In this document: positions 8,510 through 15,585 of the stretch, in pieces
Position numbering within the stretch: position 1 is the first letter of the stretch
Layout of the letters: each line of letters begins with the position of its first letter
Assembly: GCA_018823745.1 (NCBI GenBank)
Contig: JAHJHR010000004.1
Span: forward strand, 1 to 64,000
DNA: 64,000 nucleotides
Direction of reading: 5' to 3'
DNA from: Alphaproteobacteria bacterium
GTDB taxonomy: Bacteria; Pseudomonadota; Alphaproteobacteria; Oceanibaculales; Oceanibaculaceae
Notes under the pieces: model-generated
What the model saw: only the letters and a program-made list of their open reading frames with translations
Databases searched by the model: none
Told to the model about the DNA's origin: nothing
Translations under genes and position numbers: made by a program

Positions 8510-8596
8510 GATCAGCTCAGGGCCAGACGGGTCAGCCTGATAGCGCATCCGAGGGAGGCGATGATCCGTGCGCGGCTGCTGGAATCCGGCTCCACG
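8510..8596 (-). pseudogene. relic of a methyltransferase gene with an internal deletion
   Basis: Bases 8510-8549 resemble the 3' end of the methyltransferase gene at 20054-20995 (matching 20052-20091 with about four differences). The next bases, 8551-8596, resemble an internal part of the same gene (20540-20585, about five differences). The intervening 450 bp are missing. This is what remains of a paralogous methyltransferase gene after an internal deletion. Confidence 0.75.
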
Positions 8597-8610
8597 ACGC
8601 GCATTGGGCG

Positions 8611-8653
8611 TGCCCAAATCCTATATCGCAATCAAACGATAGGCATGTCGGGT
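8611..8653 (+). repeat. 43-bp direct repeat, left copy
   Basis: These 43 bases are identical to 46295-46337 and lie in the same orientation. Similarity extends left to 8597 with three mismatches. In the right copy the sequence is the last codons and stop of a broken methyltransferase gene, so this copy is an orphan gene end joined to the methyltransferase relic at 8510-8596. Confidence 0.9.
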
Positions 8654-8694
8654 TAGGCGCACGTATAAGAGCAGGCTTCCGCTCCCGGCCACTT

Positions 8695-10623
8695 CTAGCC
8701 GTTCGACCCCTCTACCCAGCGGATGAAACGGCCATAGTGGATGCCGCGACCGAACAGGTCGAGCATGTCCGTGGCGCGCGCCATGGCGGCATCCGCGTCG
8801 ATGGGCCAATCCTCCGCCACGGCGCGCAGGCGCGGCAGATCGATCATTCGCCGTGCCGCGGGCGATGCCTCCAGCCGGTCCAGTTCGGCCATGAAGACGG
8901 GGCGCAGCTGGGTCAGCCGATGGAACCAGTCTCCATTCTGATAGCCGCGCCTGTGTTCGTTCACCACCTGCTGCGGCACACGGTCGCTTAGCACCTCGCG
9001 CGCAAAGGAGCGGGGCTGGCCCTCTCGCTGCCAAAGCTCAATCGGAATCGCCAGGCAGAATTCCACCATCCGGCGATCCCCCAGCGGATCGCGCAGGTCA
9101 CATCCGCTGACATAGGGATGCGCCGCCAGCCATTGGTTTTGCGACCAGTTCTTCTCGAGGTAGGCGAGGCGCAGGCGGCGGTCGCGATCGCCGCCGCCCG
9201 AGCCAAAGAGCATCGTGTCGGTGATCGCACGCGCATCGACGCTTGCCGCGAGCGCAGCAGTTGCGGATGATCGCAATTGCCAGTCCTCTTCGGTGCCGCG
9301 CAGCCGTCGGATTGCGGTGCGGATGCGGGCTGGGACGGCATTGGCGAGCAGGTTGTGCCGGATCTGTGATGAGAGCCGATAGCCATGCCGGTGCAGGCCG
9401 CGAAGCTGCCGGGCCACCTCCACCAGCCGCCCTGAACGCGCGAGATCGGCAAGGAGGGCTTCGCTCTTCCACGACAGGGTATAGTTGCCGGAGATACCCG
9501 TCAGGATGACGGAGGCGCCAGTTTCGCGTACTCGGGAATACAGGGGCTCCCAAGCGGCTAGATTCATGAAATTACGCACGGGAAGGCCAAACTCCCAGAA
9601 CAGCCGGGTCGCGTCCTCCTCGCCCAGGGTGATGTCTCCCGGGGGGATAAAATGTGCCTCGATGTTCTTATGGAGGGCTGCCGTCGCGCGTGCGAGCGCC
9701 GTTTCGTCATAAAATGCCCGCGGGCGCTCGGCTGGCAGGCACACTGCAGAATCGGGAACCGAGGTGAATGTGTGGAGGCTGGTTGGGTCCAGCAGGCGGG
9801 CAGCCGTTGCCGCGACACCCGAGGAATCGAGCCCGCCTGACAGTTGGCAAGCAACCGGACCTGTCGCCCTCAGGCTCGGCGCAACTACCCGGCTCAGCAT
9901 CTCGCGGCCAGCTTCCACATAGTCCCGCGAGTCCCGATAACGGATCCTGCGCTCAAGATCCGGCTGCCAGTAGCGGCGGATAGAACAATCGCCCTTGTGC
10001 CAGAGGAGCAAACCGGCGGGCGGGAGACGAAAGACGCCGTGAAACGGGGTTGCGCCTGCGGGCATCGCGCGCGCAAGCAGCAAATGGGCCATTGCCGATT
10101 CGTCGATGCGCCGATCAATACCGGCAAAGGCGAGCACAGCCAGTGGGCGTGTTGCGAAATACAGCCTTTCGCCATCGTTATGCGCGAATATCGCCCGGCC
10201 GCCGGTGGCATCCACCGCCAGCACCAGCCTGCGGTCGAGCTCATTCCACCAGGCAAGGGCGAATGCACCAATAAAACGGGGACAGGCGTCAACGCCCCAG
10301 CGTTCGAGCGCTGCCATCACCAATGCAGCATCGCCTAGCCGTGCGGCGTCGGGCGCAGGCAGATTCAGGGATGCGATCAGCTCGTTGCGATTGTCCAGCC
10401 GCCCGTCGAATACCAGATGCGACATGCCGCCCATAAAGGCGGCCGGCAGCCGGTCCAGACGGTCTTCCGGGGTGAATGCACGCGGCGTAAGAATCAGCGC
10501 AGCGGTGTCGCCACGCCAGAGCCTGCCTTTGCCACCGCCATATGTGACGGCGATGCTGCCGAGACGCTCCGTTTCCCGCTGTTCAACCGGGTATGCGCAG
10601 GCGAGGCCAGCGAAAAACGACAT
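8695..10623 (-). CDS. lasso macrolactam synthetase C2
   Basis: A 642-residue asparagine-synthetase-like cyclase with the ATP-pyrophosphate loop SGGLDS at 262-267. It starts MSFFAGLACAYP, unlike C1 and C3, and has no Cys2, so the glutaminase half cannot act by the usual mechanism. It begins only 12 bp after precursor A2 on the same strand, so A2 is its expected substrate. C2 differs from C1 and C3 at its N-terminus, in keeping with the A2 acceptor being Asp (position 9 in the preferred register) instead of Glu at 8. The ribosome-binding site is weak, which suggests read-through coupling from A2. Confidence 0.85.
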   Translation of the reverse strand: MSFFAGLACAYPVEQRETERLGSIAVTYGGGKGRLWRGDTAALILTPRAFTPEDRLDRLPAAFMGGMSHLVFDGRLDNRNELIASLNLPAPDAARLGDAALVMAALERWGVDACPRFIGAFALAWWNELDRRLVLAVDATGGRAIFAHNDGERLYFATRPLAVLAFAGIDRRIDESAMAHLLLARAMPAGATPFHGVFRLPPAGLLLWHKGDCSIRRYWQPDLERRIRYRDSRDYVEAGREMLSRVVAPSLRATGPVACQLSGGLDSSGVAATAARLLDPTSLHTFTSVPDSAVCLPAERPRAFYDETALARATAALHKNIEAHFIPPGDITLGEEDATRLFWEFGLPVRNFMNLAAWEPLYSRVRETGASVILTGISGNYTLSWKSEALLADLARSGRLVEVARQLRGLHRHGYRLSSQIRHNLLANAVPARIRTAIRRLRGTEEDWQLRSSATAALAASVDARAITDTMLFGSGGGDRDRRLRLAYLEKNWSQNQWLAAHPYVSGCDLRDPLGDRRMVEFCLAIPIELWQREGQPRSFAREVLSDRVPQQVVNEHRRGYQNGDWFHRLTQLRPVFMAELDRLEASPAARRMIDLPRLRAVAEDWPIDADAAMARATDMLDLFGRGIHYGRFIRWVEGSNG

Positions 10624-10635
10624 GAATGTGTGAAA

Positions 10636-10797
10636 TCAGCTCCCGCTCGGTGACGGCGAAAAGGTGCCGTCGCCAGGCGCGACGAGGCCGTTGTTGTTGG
10701 TCTGCTGCACGGAGAGGACTTCGAAGTCAGGCGTCTTCCATGGCTGCTTCGCCTCAAGGGCGTCCGCAGTCCTATCCTTATCCTTGATGTCGCTCAT
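10636..10797 (-). CDS. lasso peptide precursor A2 (53 aa)
   Basis: A small precursor with leader motif PWKTPDF and a leader end of SVQQTN. Placing the conserved Thr at -2 gives the 19-residue core NNGLVAPGDGTFSPSPSGS, in which Asn1 and Asp9 would form a 9-residue ring. Other registers are possible: starting one residue later gives an 8-residue ring on Asn1 with Thr at -3, and starting at the Gly gives a 7-residue ring. The tail GTFSPSPSGS ends in Ser, suited to the C-terminal kinases. AGGG lies 9 bp before ATG 10797. Cyclase C2 follows by 12 bp. Identification as a lasso precursor is firm; the exact core start is not. Confidence 0.85.
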   Translation of the reverse strand: MSDIKDKDRTADALEAKQPWKTPDFEVLSVQQTNNNGLVAPGDGTFSPSPSGS

Positions 10798-10957
10798 GCC
10801 ATACATCCCTAATCGTCTGAACTTGTTTCGTAAGCCCGTTATCTTGCGCGGTCTTCCGGAACTGGCCATATCGACCCGTCCTAGCATGATCGTGCAAGAT
10901 GTTGCATGGAAAATCCACCGCCGCATCTTTTGGCTAGAACGGGAGAAGATGGTCGCG

Positions 10958-11285
10958 TCACGTTTTGCCCAGATACCAGCAATTGATGGCAAAGCGGGAT
11001 TGGATGAATCCGCCGCCTGGGCAGGAAACCGGTCGGACCTCATGCGGTGCCCAGGCTGGAAACAGCAGGAGGCTGTCATTTGCTGGCTCTATATCGGCAT
11101 AGGAGCCACCTTTTTCCGGCGGCAGCATTGAGAACAACCGCAGTTCACCCCCCGCGAAATTCGGCTTCGTGTGTCATGGCGAAAGCCAGCAAGGGAGCGA
11201 CCCTATCTGCACCGAAGGCGTTCTTTGCCACCATGTGCGACGGCAGCGCCGTAAAGGCAGCCGGGGCGATGGTAGCGTCAGTCAT
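10958..11285 (-). pseudogene. deleted prolyl-4-hydroxylase-type oxygenase
   Basis: The minus strand from 11285 encodes an N-terminal stretch of about 45 residues (MTDATIAPAAFTALP onward) that aligns with the start of the oxygenase at 5867-6496. The frame then breaks. The last about 65 residues follow in another frame: FAGGELRLFSMLP, then LLLFPAWAPHEVRP and RFAINCWYLGKT. The middle part with the His-x-Asp iron site is gone, so the product could not be active. It fills most of the 527-bp gap between A2 and B2-2; the remaining 160 bp before A2 presumably hold the A2 promoter. Confidence 0.8.
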
Positions 11286-11324
11286 GAGACTCTGTGGGAC
11301 CGGGGCGGGTATGCGCTGGGGCGT

Positions 11325-11744
11325 TTAAGAGCTGAAATCGGCGATTGGGGTGAAGGCATTCGCTTCGTCCCTGTCTCCAATACCGCCCAGCAAGATGTGC
11401 TTGCCCAGCAGCAGCCAGGCATGCGCTTCCAGGCGGCCCTCATGCTTGCGCACACCAAACCGGATACGACCGCCTGTGATGCGACGGCGTGCCAGCAGCA
11501 GCAGCCCGGCCGTCGCCCGTACCAGACAGGAACTGGTCCAAGGCAGGCGGTCGGCGATATGATTCAGCCGGGCTGCTATAAATTGAGCGCGGGTCAGGTC
11601 CGCCGTGGGGGCGGCCGCCTGATCGTCCGGAGCGGAAAAGCCCCCCAAACGCTCCGCCAGCCGCTGCAGCGGCCGCAGATAGACCAGGGGCAAGGCCAGG
11701 ATCAGGGCCAATGCCGTCTCGGCCCGCAGGATGAGTCCTTTCAT
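11325..11744 (-). CDS. lasso leader peptidase B2-2 (McjB type)
   Basis: A 139-residue transglutaminase-like protease with the canonical family layout: Cys73 in PWTSSCLVRATA, then FGVRKHEGRLEAHAWLLLG with His108, and an Asp-rich segment after LLGGIGDRD. GAGGATCGGAG directly precedes ATG 11744. It is much closer to textbook McjB/B2 proteins than B2-1 is. It lies on the same strand as A3, the ATP-grasp gene and A2, so it could serve A2 or A3 processing. It has an intact catalytic pair. Confidence 0.88.
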   Translation of the reverse strand: MKGLILRAETALALILALPLVYLRPLQRLAERLGGFSAPDDQAAAPTADLTRAQFIAARLNHIADRLPWTSSCLVRATAGLLLLARRRITGGRIRFGVRKHEGRLEAHAWLLLGKHILLGGIGDRDEANAFTPIADFSS

Positions 11745-11757
11745 CTCCGATCCTCAT

Positions 11758-11850
11758 TTAACGTATCAGCGAGTGTGCCAGGCTCTTATGTATTGAGAAT
11801 AGCAGGTGCAGAGCGACCAGGGATGCAGGGATATTGCTGATATGGGATGC
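11758..11850 (-). pseudogene. second methyltransferase 3'-end relic
   Basis: The gap between B2-2 and the ATP-grasp gene contains a 19-bp perfect match (11811-11829) to 20108-20126, the 3' part of the intact methyltransferase gene, on the same strand and at the corresponding distance from a stop codon. Flanking bases are partly similar. The reading frame carries about 30 codons to TAA at 11758. It is a weak relic of another methyltransferase copy. Confidence 0.5.
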
Positions 11851-11886
11851 GCGTTGCGGTGGGGGGCATGAAGCATGCAGCCAGGC

Positions 11887-13095
11887 TTACCGGAAGGGGC
11901 TGTCGCCCGGATCGGCTTCAGGGGAAAAGCTCACGGACATCCAGCGGGACAATAGCGGGGGCAGGGGGCAGGTATCCAGCCCATAGGCGCCCGCCAGATT
12001 GGCAAGAATCCAGTTACCGGCGCTGTTGCCCTCCAGCATCACCGGTCCTGTTCCCGTCGGGATGATATCCCAGTGGACCAGCGGCAATGCGGGAATCTCC
12101 CTCATGGCGCGCAGGGCCATTGCACTGGCCTCATCGAACCATGGGACGGGGCGGCCCGCCAGTATCGCCCCGTTCCAGCCCAGCTGCGCCAGCCTGTCGC
12201 CCGGACGCGCCAGTGACAGGCCTGCCGCCAAGCGACCGTCAGCCATATCGATCGGGGCATGAAGGGCGCCGTCGAGGAAATGGCGCGGATTGCGGCCGGG
12301 GACAGCCAATGTCAGAAGGGCCGACTGCAGGAAGGGCGCCTCACCTGGAAGCCGCGCGGTGGCGAGGCGCAGCACGGGTGCCCTGTCATCAGCAACCAGT
12401 TCGGCCAGGTCGGGATCGGCGATCAGTTTTTCCTGCAGCAGCAAGTCGTCTTGCCGCGACAGGCGCTGCAGCCGCTCGCAGAGTGCCGTTGCCGTTATCG
12501 GGCGTCCGTCCAGGTGCCAGGTTTCGCCCTGTTGGGTCAGCGCAAAGGCATTCCGCCCGCCCTGTCCGTGACGGGGCTTGAGGAACAGGCCCGCATTGCC
12601 CGCAAATGGCAAGGCCGGGGCCAGCGTGGCACCCCGGCGGTACAGGCTGTGAAGGACAGGAAACTTGATGCCGGCCATCGCCAGCTGCTCGGCGGTTGCC
12701 AGCTTGTCGGCCAGCAGTGCATGGCCCGCCGGGTCGCCCAGCCGCGTTAGCAGCAGTGCGGCGGAGCGCGCTGGTAGCGGGTGGCGGCTACCATAGAGGC
12801 CGCGCCAGACATGGGCCTCCATCGGCTGGCCGCCTGACATCAGACAATCGCCGTAAAGACGCAGGGTTTCAGCTGGCTTCAGACCCTGATTGCCGGCAAA
12901 GGCAAGTGTTCTGCTCAACGCCGCCAGTGGCCAGACAAATCGGTCAGTCAGCCACAAGAGCATGCGTAGGAGCGGAGAAAGCTTCCGGCGCCAGTCAGCA
13001 GCGGCCCATAAGCGCAATTCCGATAGAACAAGGTCTTTGGTGCTGCCCCACCCCAGGCCGCCCCAAGGAAGGCCCCGCCATATCCGTCTGGGCAT
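11887..13095 (-). CDS. ATP-grasp protein (sugar-transfer-associated type)
   Basis: A protein of 402 residues from ATG 13095. An ATP-grasp fold is suggested by a Lys-containing strand-turn LFLKPRHGQGGRNAF, the DLLLQEKLI segment that would contact adenine, and a C-terminal metal-binding LEGNSAGNWILAN with Glu and Asn ligands. It most resembles the ATPgrasp_ST family found with sugar transferases in envelope loci. The family makes amide or ester bonds through acyl phosphates. It begins 40 bp after precursor A3 on the same strand and is probably co-transcribed with it. A role in modifying the lasso peptide is possible; a capsule role is the alternative. The ORF can be extended upstream only by overlapping A3. 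Confidence 0.7.
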   Translation of the reverse strand: MPRRIWRGLPWGGLGWGSTKDLVLSELRLWAAADWRRKLSPLLRMLLWLTDRFVWPLAALSRTLAFAGNQGLKPAETLRLYGDCLMSGGQPMEAHVWRGLYGSRHPLPARSAALLLTRLGDPAGHALLADKLATAEQLAMAGIKFPVLHSLYRRGATLAPALPFAGNAGLFLKPRHGQGGRNAFALTQQGETWHLDGRPITATALCERLQRLSRQDDLLLQEKLIADPDLAELVADDRAPVLRLATARLPGEAPFLQSALLTLAVPGRNPRHFLDGALHAPIDMADGRLAAGLSLARPGDRLAQLGWNGAILAGRPVPWFDEASAMALRAMREIPALPLVHWDIIPTGTGPVMLEGNSAGNWILANLAGAYGLDTCPLPPLLSRWMSVSFSPEADPGDSPFR

Positions 13096-13135
13096 CGAAT
13101 GCCGCTGCAGAGGAAACCCCTTCAGCGCGTGATTG

Positions 13136-13306
13136 TCAGGAACCGGGTTTAAGGAATGAAGTGCCTTCCATGCCGCTTGTGCCATTCCCATTGGTGAGGG
13201 AAGCGATGTCCGCATCCTCAATGGCTGGCGTCTGCCAGGGCTTGCGATTGTCATCGCTGGCCTGGACGGCTGGAACGGGGGCTATGGTCTCGGTTTCATG
13301 GGTCAT
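13136..13306 (-). CDS. lasso peptide precursor A3 (56 aa)
   Basis: A precursor with leader motif PWQTPAI and leader end ASLTN, with Thr at -2. The core is GNGTSGMEGTSFLKPGS, 17 residues. Gly1 and Glu8 would form an 8-residue ring, and the tail GTSFLKPGS ends in Ser. The start is ATG 13306 with a GAG 8-9 bp upstream; a TTG four codons earlier is unlikely. It is divergent from the kinase K2 cassette, whose start is 153 bp away, and is followed by the ATP-grasp gene. Gly1 and Glu8 make this the most conventional of the three cores. Confidence 0.9.
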   Translation of the reverse strand: MTHETETIAPVPAVQASDDNRKPWQTPAIEDADIASLTNGNGTSGMEGTSFLKPGS

Positions 13307-13364
13307 ATTGATTCTCAAACTTCGAATCTACATAAGAGAGCAGAATATCAGTAAATAGTCTTTA

Positions 13365-13393
13365 TATCCATATATATAGGCGCTGAGCAGCAA
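13365..13393 (-). promoter_or_regulatory. putative promoter of precursor A3 in the A3/K2 divergent region
   Basis: On the minus strand TTGCTG (13388-13393) and TGGATA (13365-13370) are 17 bp apart, about 60 bp before A3, within a conspicuously A/T-rich patch (13351-13379) in otherwise GC-rich DNA. An alternative -10, TATAAA (13361-13366), has a long spacer. The region 13307-13459 must also hold the K2 promoter. An imperfect inverted repeat GGCTG...CAGCC (13402-13423) could be an operator. Confidence 0.35.
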
Positions 13394-13459
13394 TGTGCCG
13401 AGGCTGTATCAGTTGGATCAGCCTTGCCATAATGATGCCTCACAGGCAAACAGGCGCTT

Positions 13460-14404
13460 ATGACAGAGAAAGCGAATCTTCCGCCTTATCGATATAAAAT
13501 CTTCGGGCTGACTGTGGCTTCGGAAATAGCCCTGCCGGTCAGGAGTTCCATTGCGGGAGAGGCGATTGGTCCCGTCGATGTGACGATGCGGGTAGGTGAG
13601 ATTCCCGGACGGCTGGAGAATGCGCCACATCAGGGAGCCTGCTGGTCGGCCGATTCCGTGCGCTTCCTGCTCGACCTGCCGGCCATCGGCCGCTTTCTGG
13701 CGGCGGATGGCTGCTGCGTGACGATTCAGCCGGCTCCGGGCGTGGCGATAGAGGATATCCTGATCTTCGCGACCGGAACTGCCATGGCCGCGATCCTGTA
13801 TCAGCGCGGTGCCATGCTGTTGCATGGGTCGGCGGTTACGCATCAGGGCCGGACTTTCATATTTTGTGGCCCGAGCGGAGTTGGAAAATCGACTCTCGCC
13901 GCTGCGCTGTGCCGTTCGGGCTGTGGGTTTATTTCGGACGATGTCTGCGCCATCTCGCATCTGGCTGACGGCACGCCGATCATTGAGCCGGATGGGCGCG
14001 TGTTGCGATTGTATCCCGACAGCATAGGGCAGGTGGGGATGGAGGACGCCGTTGGTTCCAGGGTCCGCCAGATGTTGGAGAAATTCCATGTGACCCCGCC
14101 GGAGCACGACACGCCCAAGAAGGAGGCGCCGCCCCTGGCCGCCATCTATCTGCTGGCGGACAGTAATCCGGTCGATCTTCCTGGCATCGTGCGCCTTGCC
14201 CCGCTTGAAGCCGCGCAGGCGCTGTTGCGGCAATCCTACCGCCGCCGGATCGCCCTGGCCTATGCCCATCAGGGGCAGCCAGCGGCCCGCACTGCCGCGT
14301 TGCTGTCCCGGGTCGGCGTTTATCGTCTGTCCCGGCCGCGTGAGTTCGCACAGCTTGACGAGACGGTCGCCCGCCTGCGGACCCACTGGGACCAGTTGGC
14401 CTGA
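13460..14404 (+). CDS. HPr-kinase-like lasso peptide kinase K2
   Basis: A 314-residue paralogue of K1 with the Walker A loop GPSGVGKST (137-145), an LLHGSAV His element near 122 and the acidic pair in FISDDVC. It is transcribed away from precursor A3, so A3 is the natural candidate for Ser phosphorylation. AGG lies about 8 bp before the ATG. ST2 follows by 11 bp. Conservation of both nucleotide and acidic sites suggests an active enzyme. Confidence 0.85.
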   Translation: MTEKANLPPYRYKIFGLTVASEIALPVRSSIAGEAIGPVDVTMRVGEIPGRLENAPHQGACWSADSVRFLLDLPAIGRFLAADGCCVTIQPAPGVAIEDILIFATGTAMAAILYQRGAMLLHGSAVTHQGRTFIFCGPSGVGKSTLAAALCRSGCGFISDDVCAISHLADGTPIIEPDGRVLRLYPDSIGQVGMEDAVGSRVRQMLEKFHVTPPEHDTPKKEAPPLAAIYLLADSNPVDLPGIVRLAPLEAAQALLRQSYRRRIALAYAHQGQPAARTAALLSRVGVYRLSRPREFAQLDETVARLRTHWDQLA

Positions 14405-14415
14405 GAGAAAGTGGC

Positions 14416-15252
14416 ATGGCGTTCGCACCCCCCGGCCTCGTCTGGCTCGCCTCCTATCCCAAATCTGGTAACACCTGGATGCGGGTGTTGCTGTCCAATC
14501 TGATGACGGGCAGGGATGAGCCGGCGGATATCAACAGGCTATCGGAAGAAGAGAGCCTGATCGGGCGATGGCGGTTCGCTGACGACATGCTGGTCGATGC
14601 TGATCAATTAAGCTGGCAGGAAGTGGAGATGCTGCGTCCCCTCCACTATGACTATGTCGCGGACAGGTTGGACAAACCGGTCTTCTGCAAGACGCATGAC
14701 CGGTTTGAAAGCCAGTCCGGGGGACCAATTCTGGGAAACCAGGCGCGTGCAGCCCTCTATCTGCTCCGCGATCCCCGCGACGTCGCCGTCTCGCTCATCC
14801 ATCACCTGGGCAGGCCGACTGATCAGGTGGTCGCCTTGATGATCGACACGGCACATCTGTCCGGCGGGGGTATCTATCCGCCTTACCTGTTGGGAGACTG
14901 GGGCGGGCATGTCTCGGGATGGACCGGGCAGGGCGTGATCCCGACCAAGGTGGTGCGCTATGAGGACATACGCCGCGACACGGTCGAGGTATTGCGGGGC
15001 ATTGTGTGTTTCCTTGGCATCACGGCGACGGCAGAGGAGATTCGTCGCGCGGTTGCCCATTCCGATCTCGACGAACTGAAACAGCAGGAAGCGGCGAAGG
15101 GGTTCCGGGAGAGACAGCAAGGCCAGACGCAATTCTTCCGCTCCGGCAGGGTTGGCGAATGGCGGGATGTTCTGAACGATGCCCAAATCCGTACCATCGA
15201 GGCAGAATTCGCCCCCGTGATGACGCGCTGGGGGTATAGCCAAGCGGGCTAA
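14416..15252 (+). CDS. PAPS-dependent sulfotransferase ST2
   Basis: A 278-residue paralogue of ST1. It has the PAPS loop YPKSGNTW at 14-21, likely catalytic His94 in CKTHD, and RDPRDVAVS at 118-126. In this cassette the kinase and sulfotransferase genes are 11 bp apart, while in the other two they overlap. The retained catalytic residues in all three copies argue for selection on sulfation. The acceptor is unknown; the A3 peptide is inferred from position. Confidence 0.85.
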   Translation: MAFAPPGLVWLASYPKSGNTWMRVLLSNLMTGRDEPADINRLSEEESLIGRWRFADDMLVDADQLSWQEVEMLRPLHYDYVADRLDKPVFCKTHDRFESQSGGPILGNQARAALYLLRDPRDVAVSLIHHLGRPTDQVVALMIDTAHLSGGGIYPPYLLGDWGGHVSGWTGQGVIPTKVVRYEDIRRDTVEVLRGIVCFLGITATAEEIRRAVAHSDLDELKQQEAAKGFRERQQGQTQFFRSGRVGEWRDVLNDAQIRTIEAEFAPVMTRWGYSQAG

Positions 15253-15314
15253 AGGGCTTGGCAAGGGGAACTGGCCCGCAGAATATGGGGCCGGTTTTGA
15301 TCACGGATGAAAAA

Positions 15315-15581
15315 ATGAGTCGGTCATTGCACAGGGTAGGGGATGTTTTCGCAGCCCCTCTGGAGAACACCACCTTGCTGCTGAACGCCGCCACTGGTTG
15401 CTATCATGGGCTGAATCCCGTGGCCGCGCGCATATGGGAATTGCTGGCCGACCCGATAACCGAGGAACAGATCGTGGCGCGGCTTCTGGAGGAATTCGAG
15501 GTGACCCCCGAGGTCTGCCGGGCCGAGACGGCAAGTTTTCTGGCGGGCTTGCGCGACCGCAATCTGTTGATCGCCGACTAG
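15315..15581 (+). CDS. PqqD-family lasso leader-binding protein B1-2
   Basis: An 88-residue PqqD-like recognition protein with the family GCYHGLNPVAARIWELL strand-helix and a C-terminal helical part. Starts at 15258 (TTG) and 15285 (ATG) are in frame, but ATG 15315 is preceded by GGATG at a good distance and matches the N-termini of B1-1 and B1-3. It is followed 4 bp later by cyclase C3, so B1-2 and C3 are almost certainly one operon. Confidence 0.82.
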   Translation: MSRSLHRVGDVFAAPLENTTLLLNAATGCYHGLNPVAARIWELLADPITEEQIVARLLEEFEVTPEVCRAETASFLAGLRDRNLLIAD

Positions 15582-15585
15582 AATC

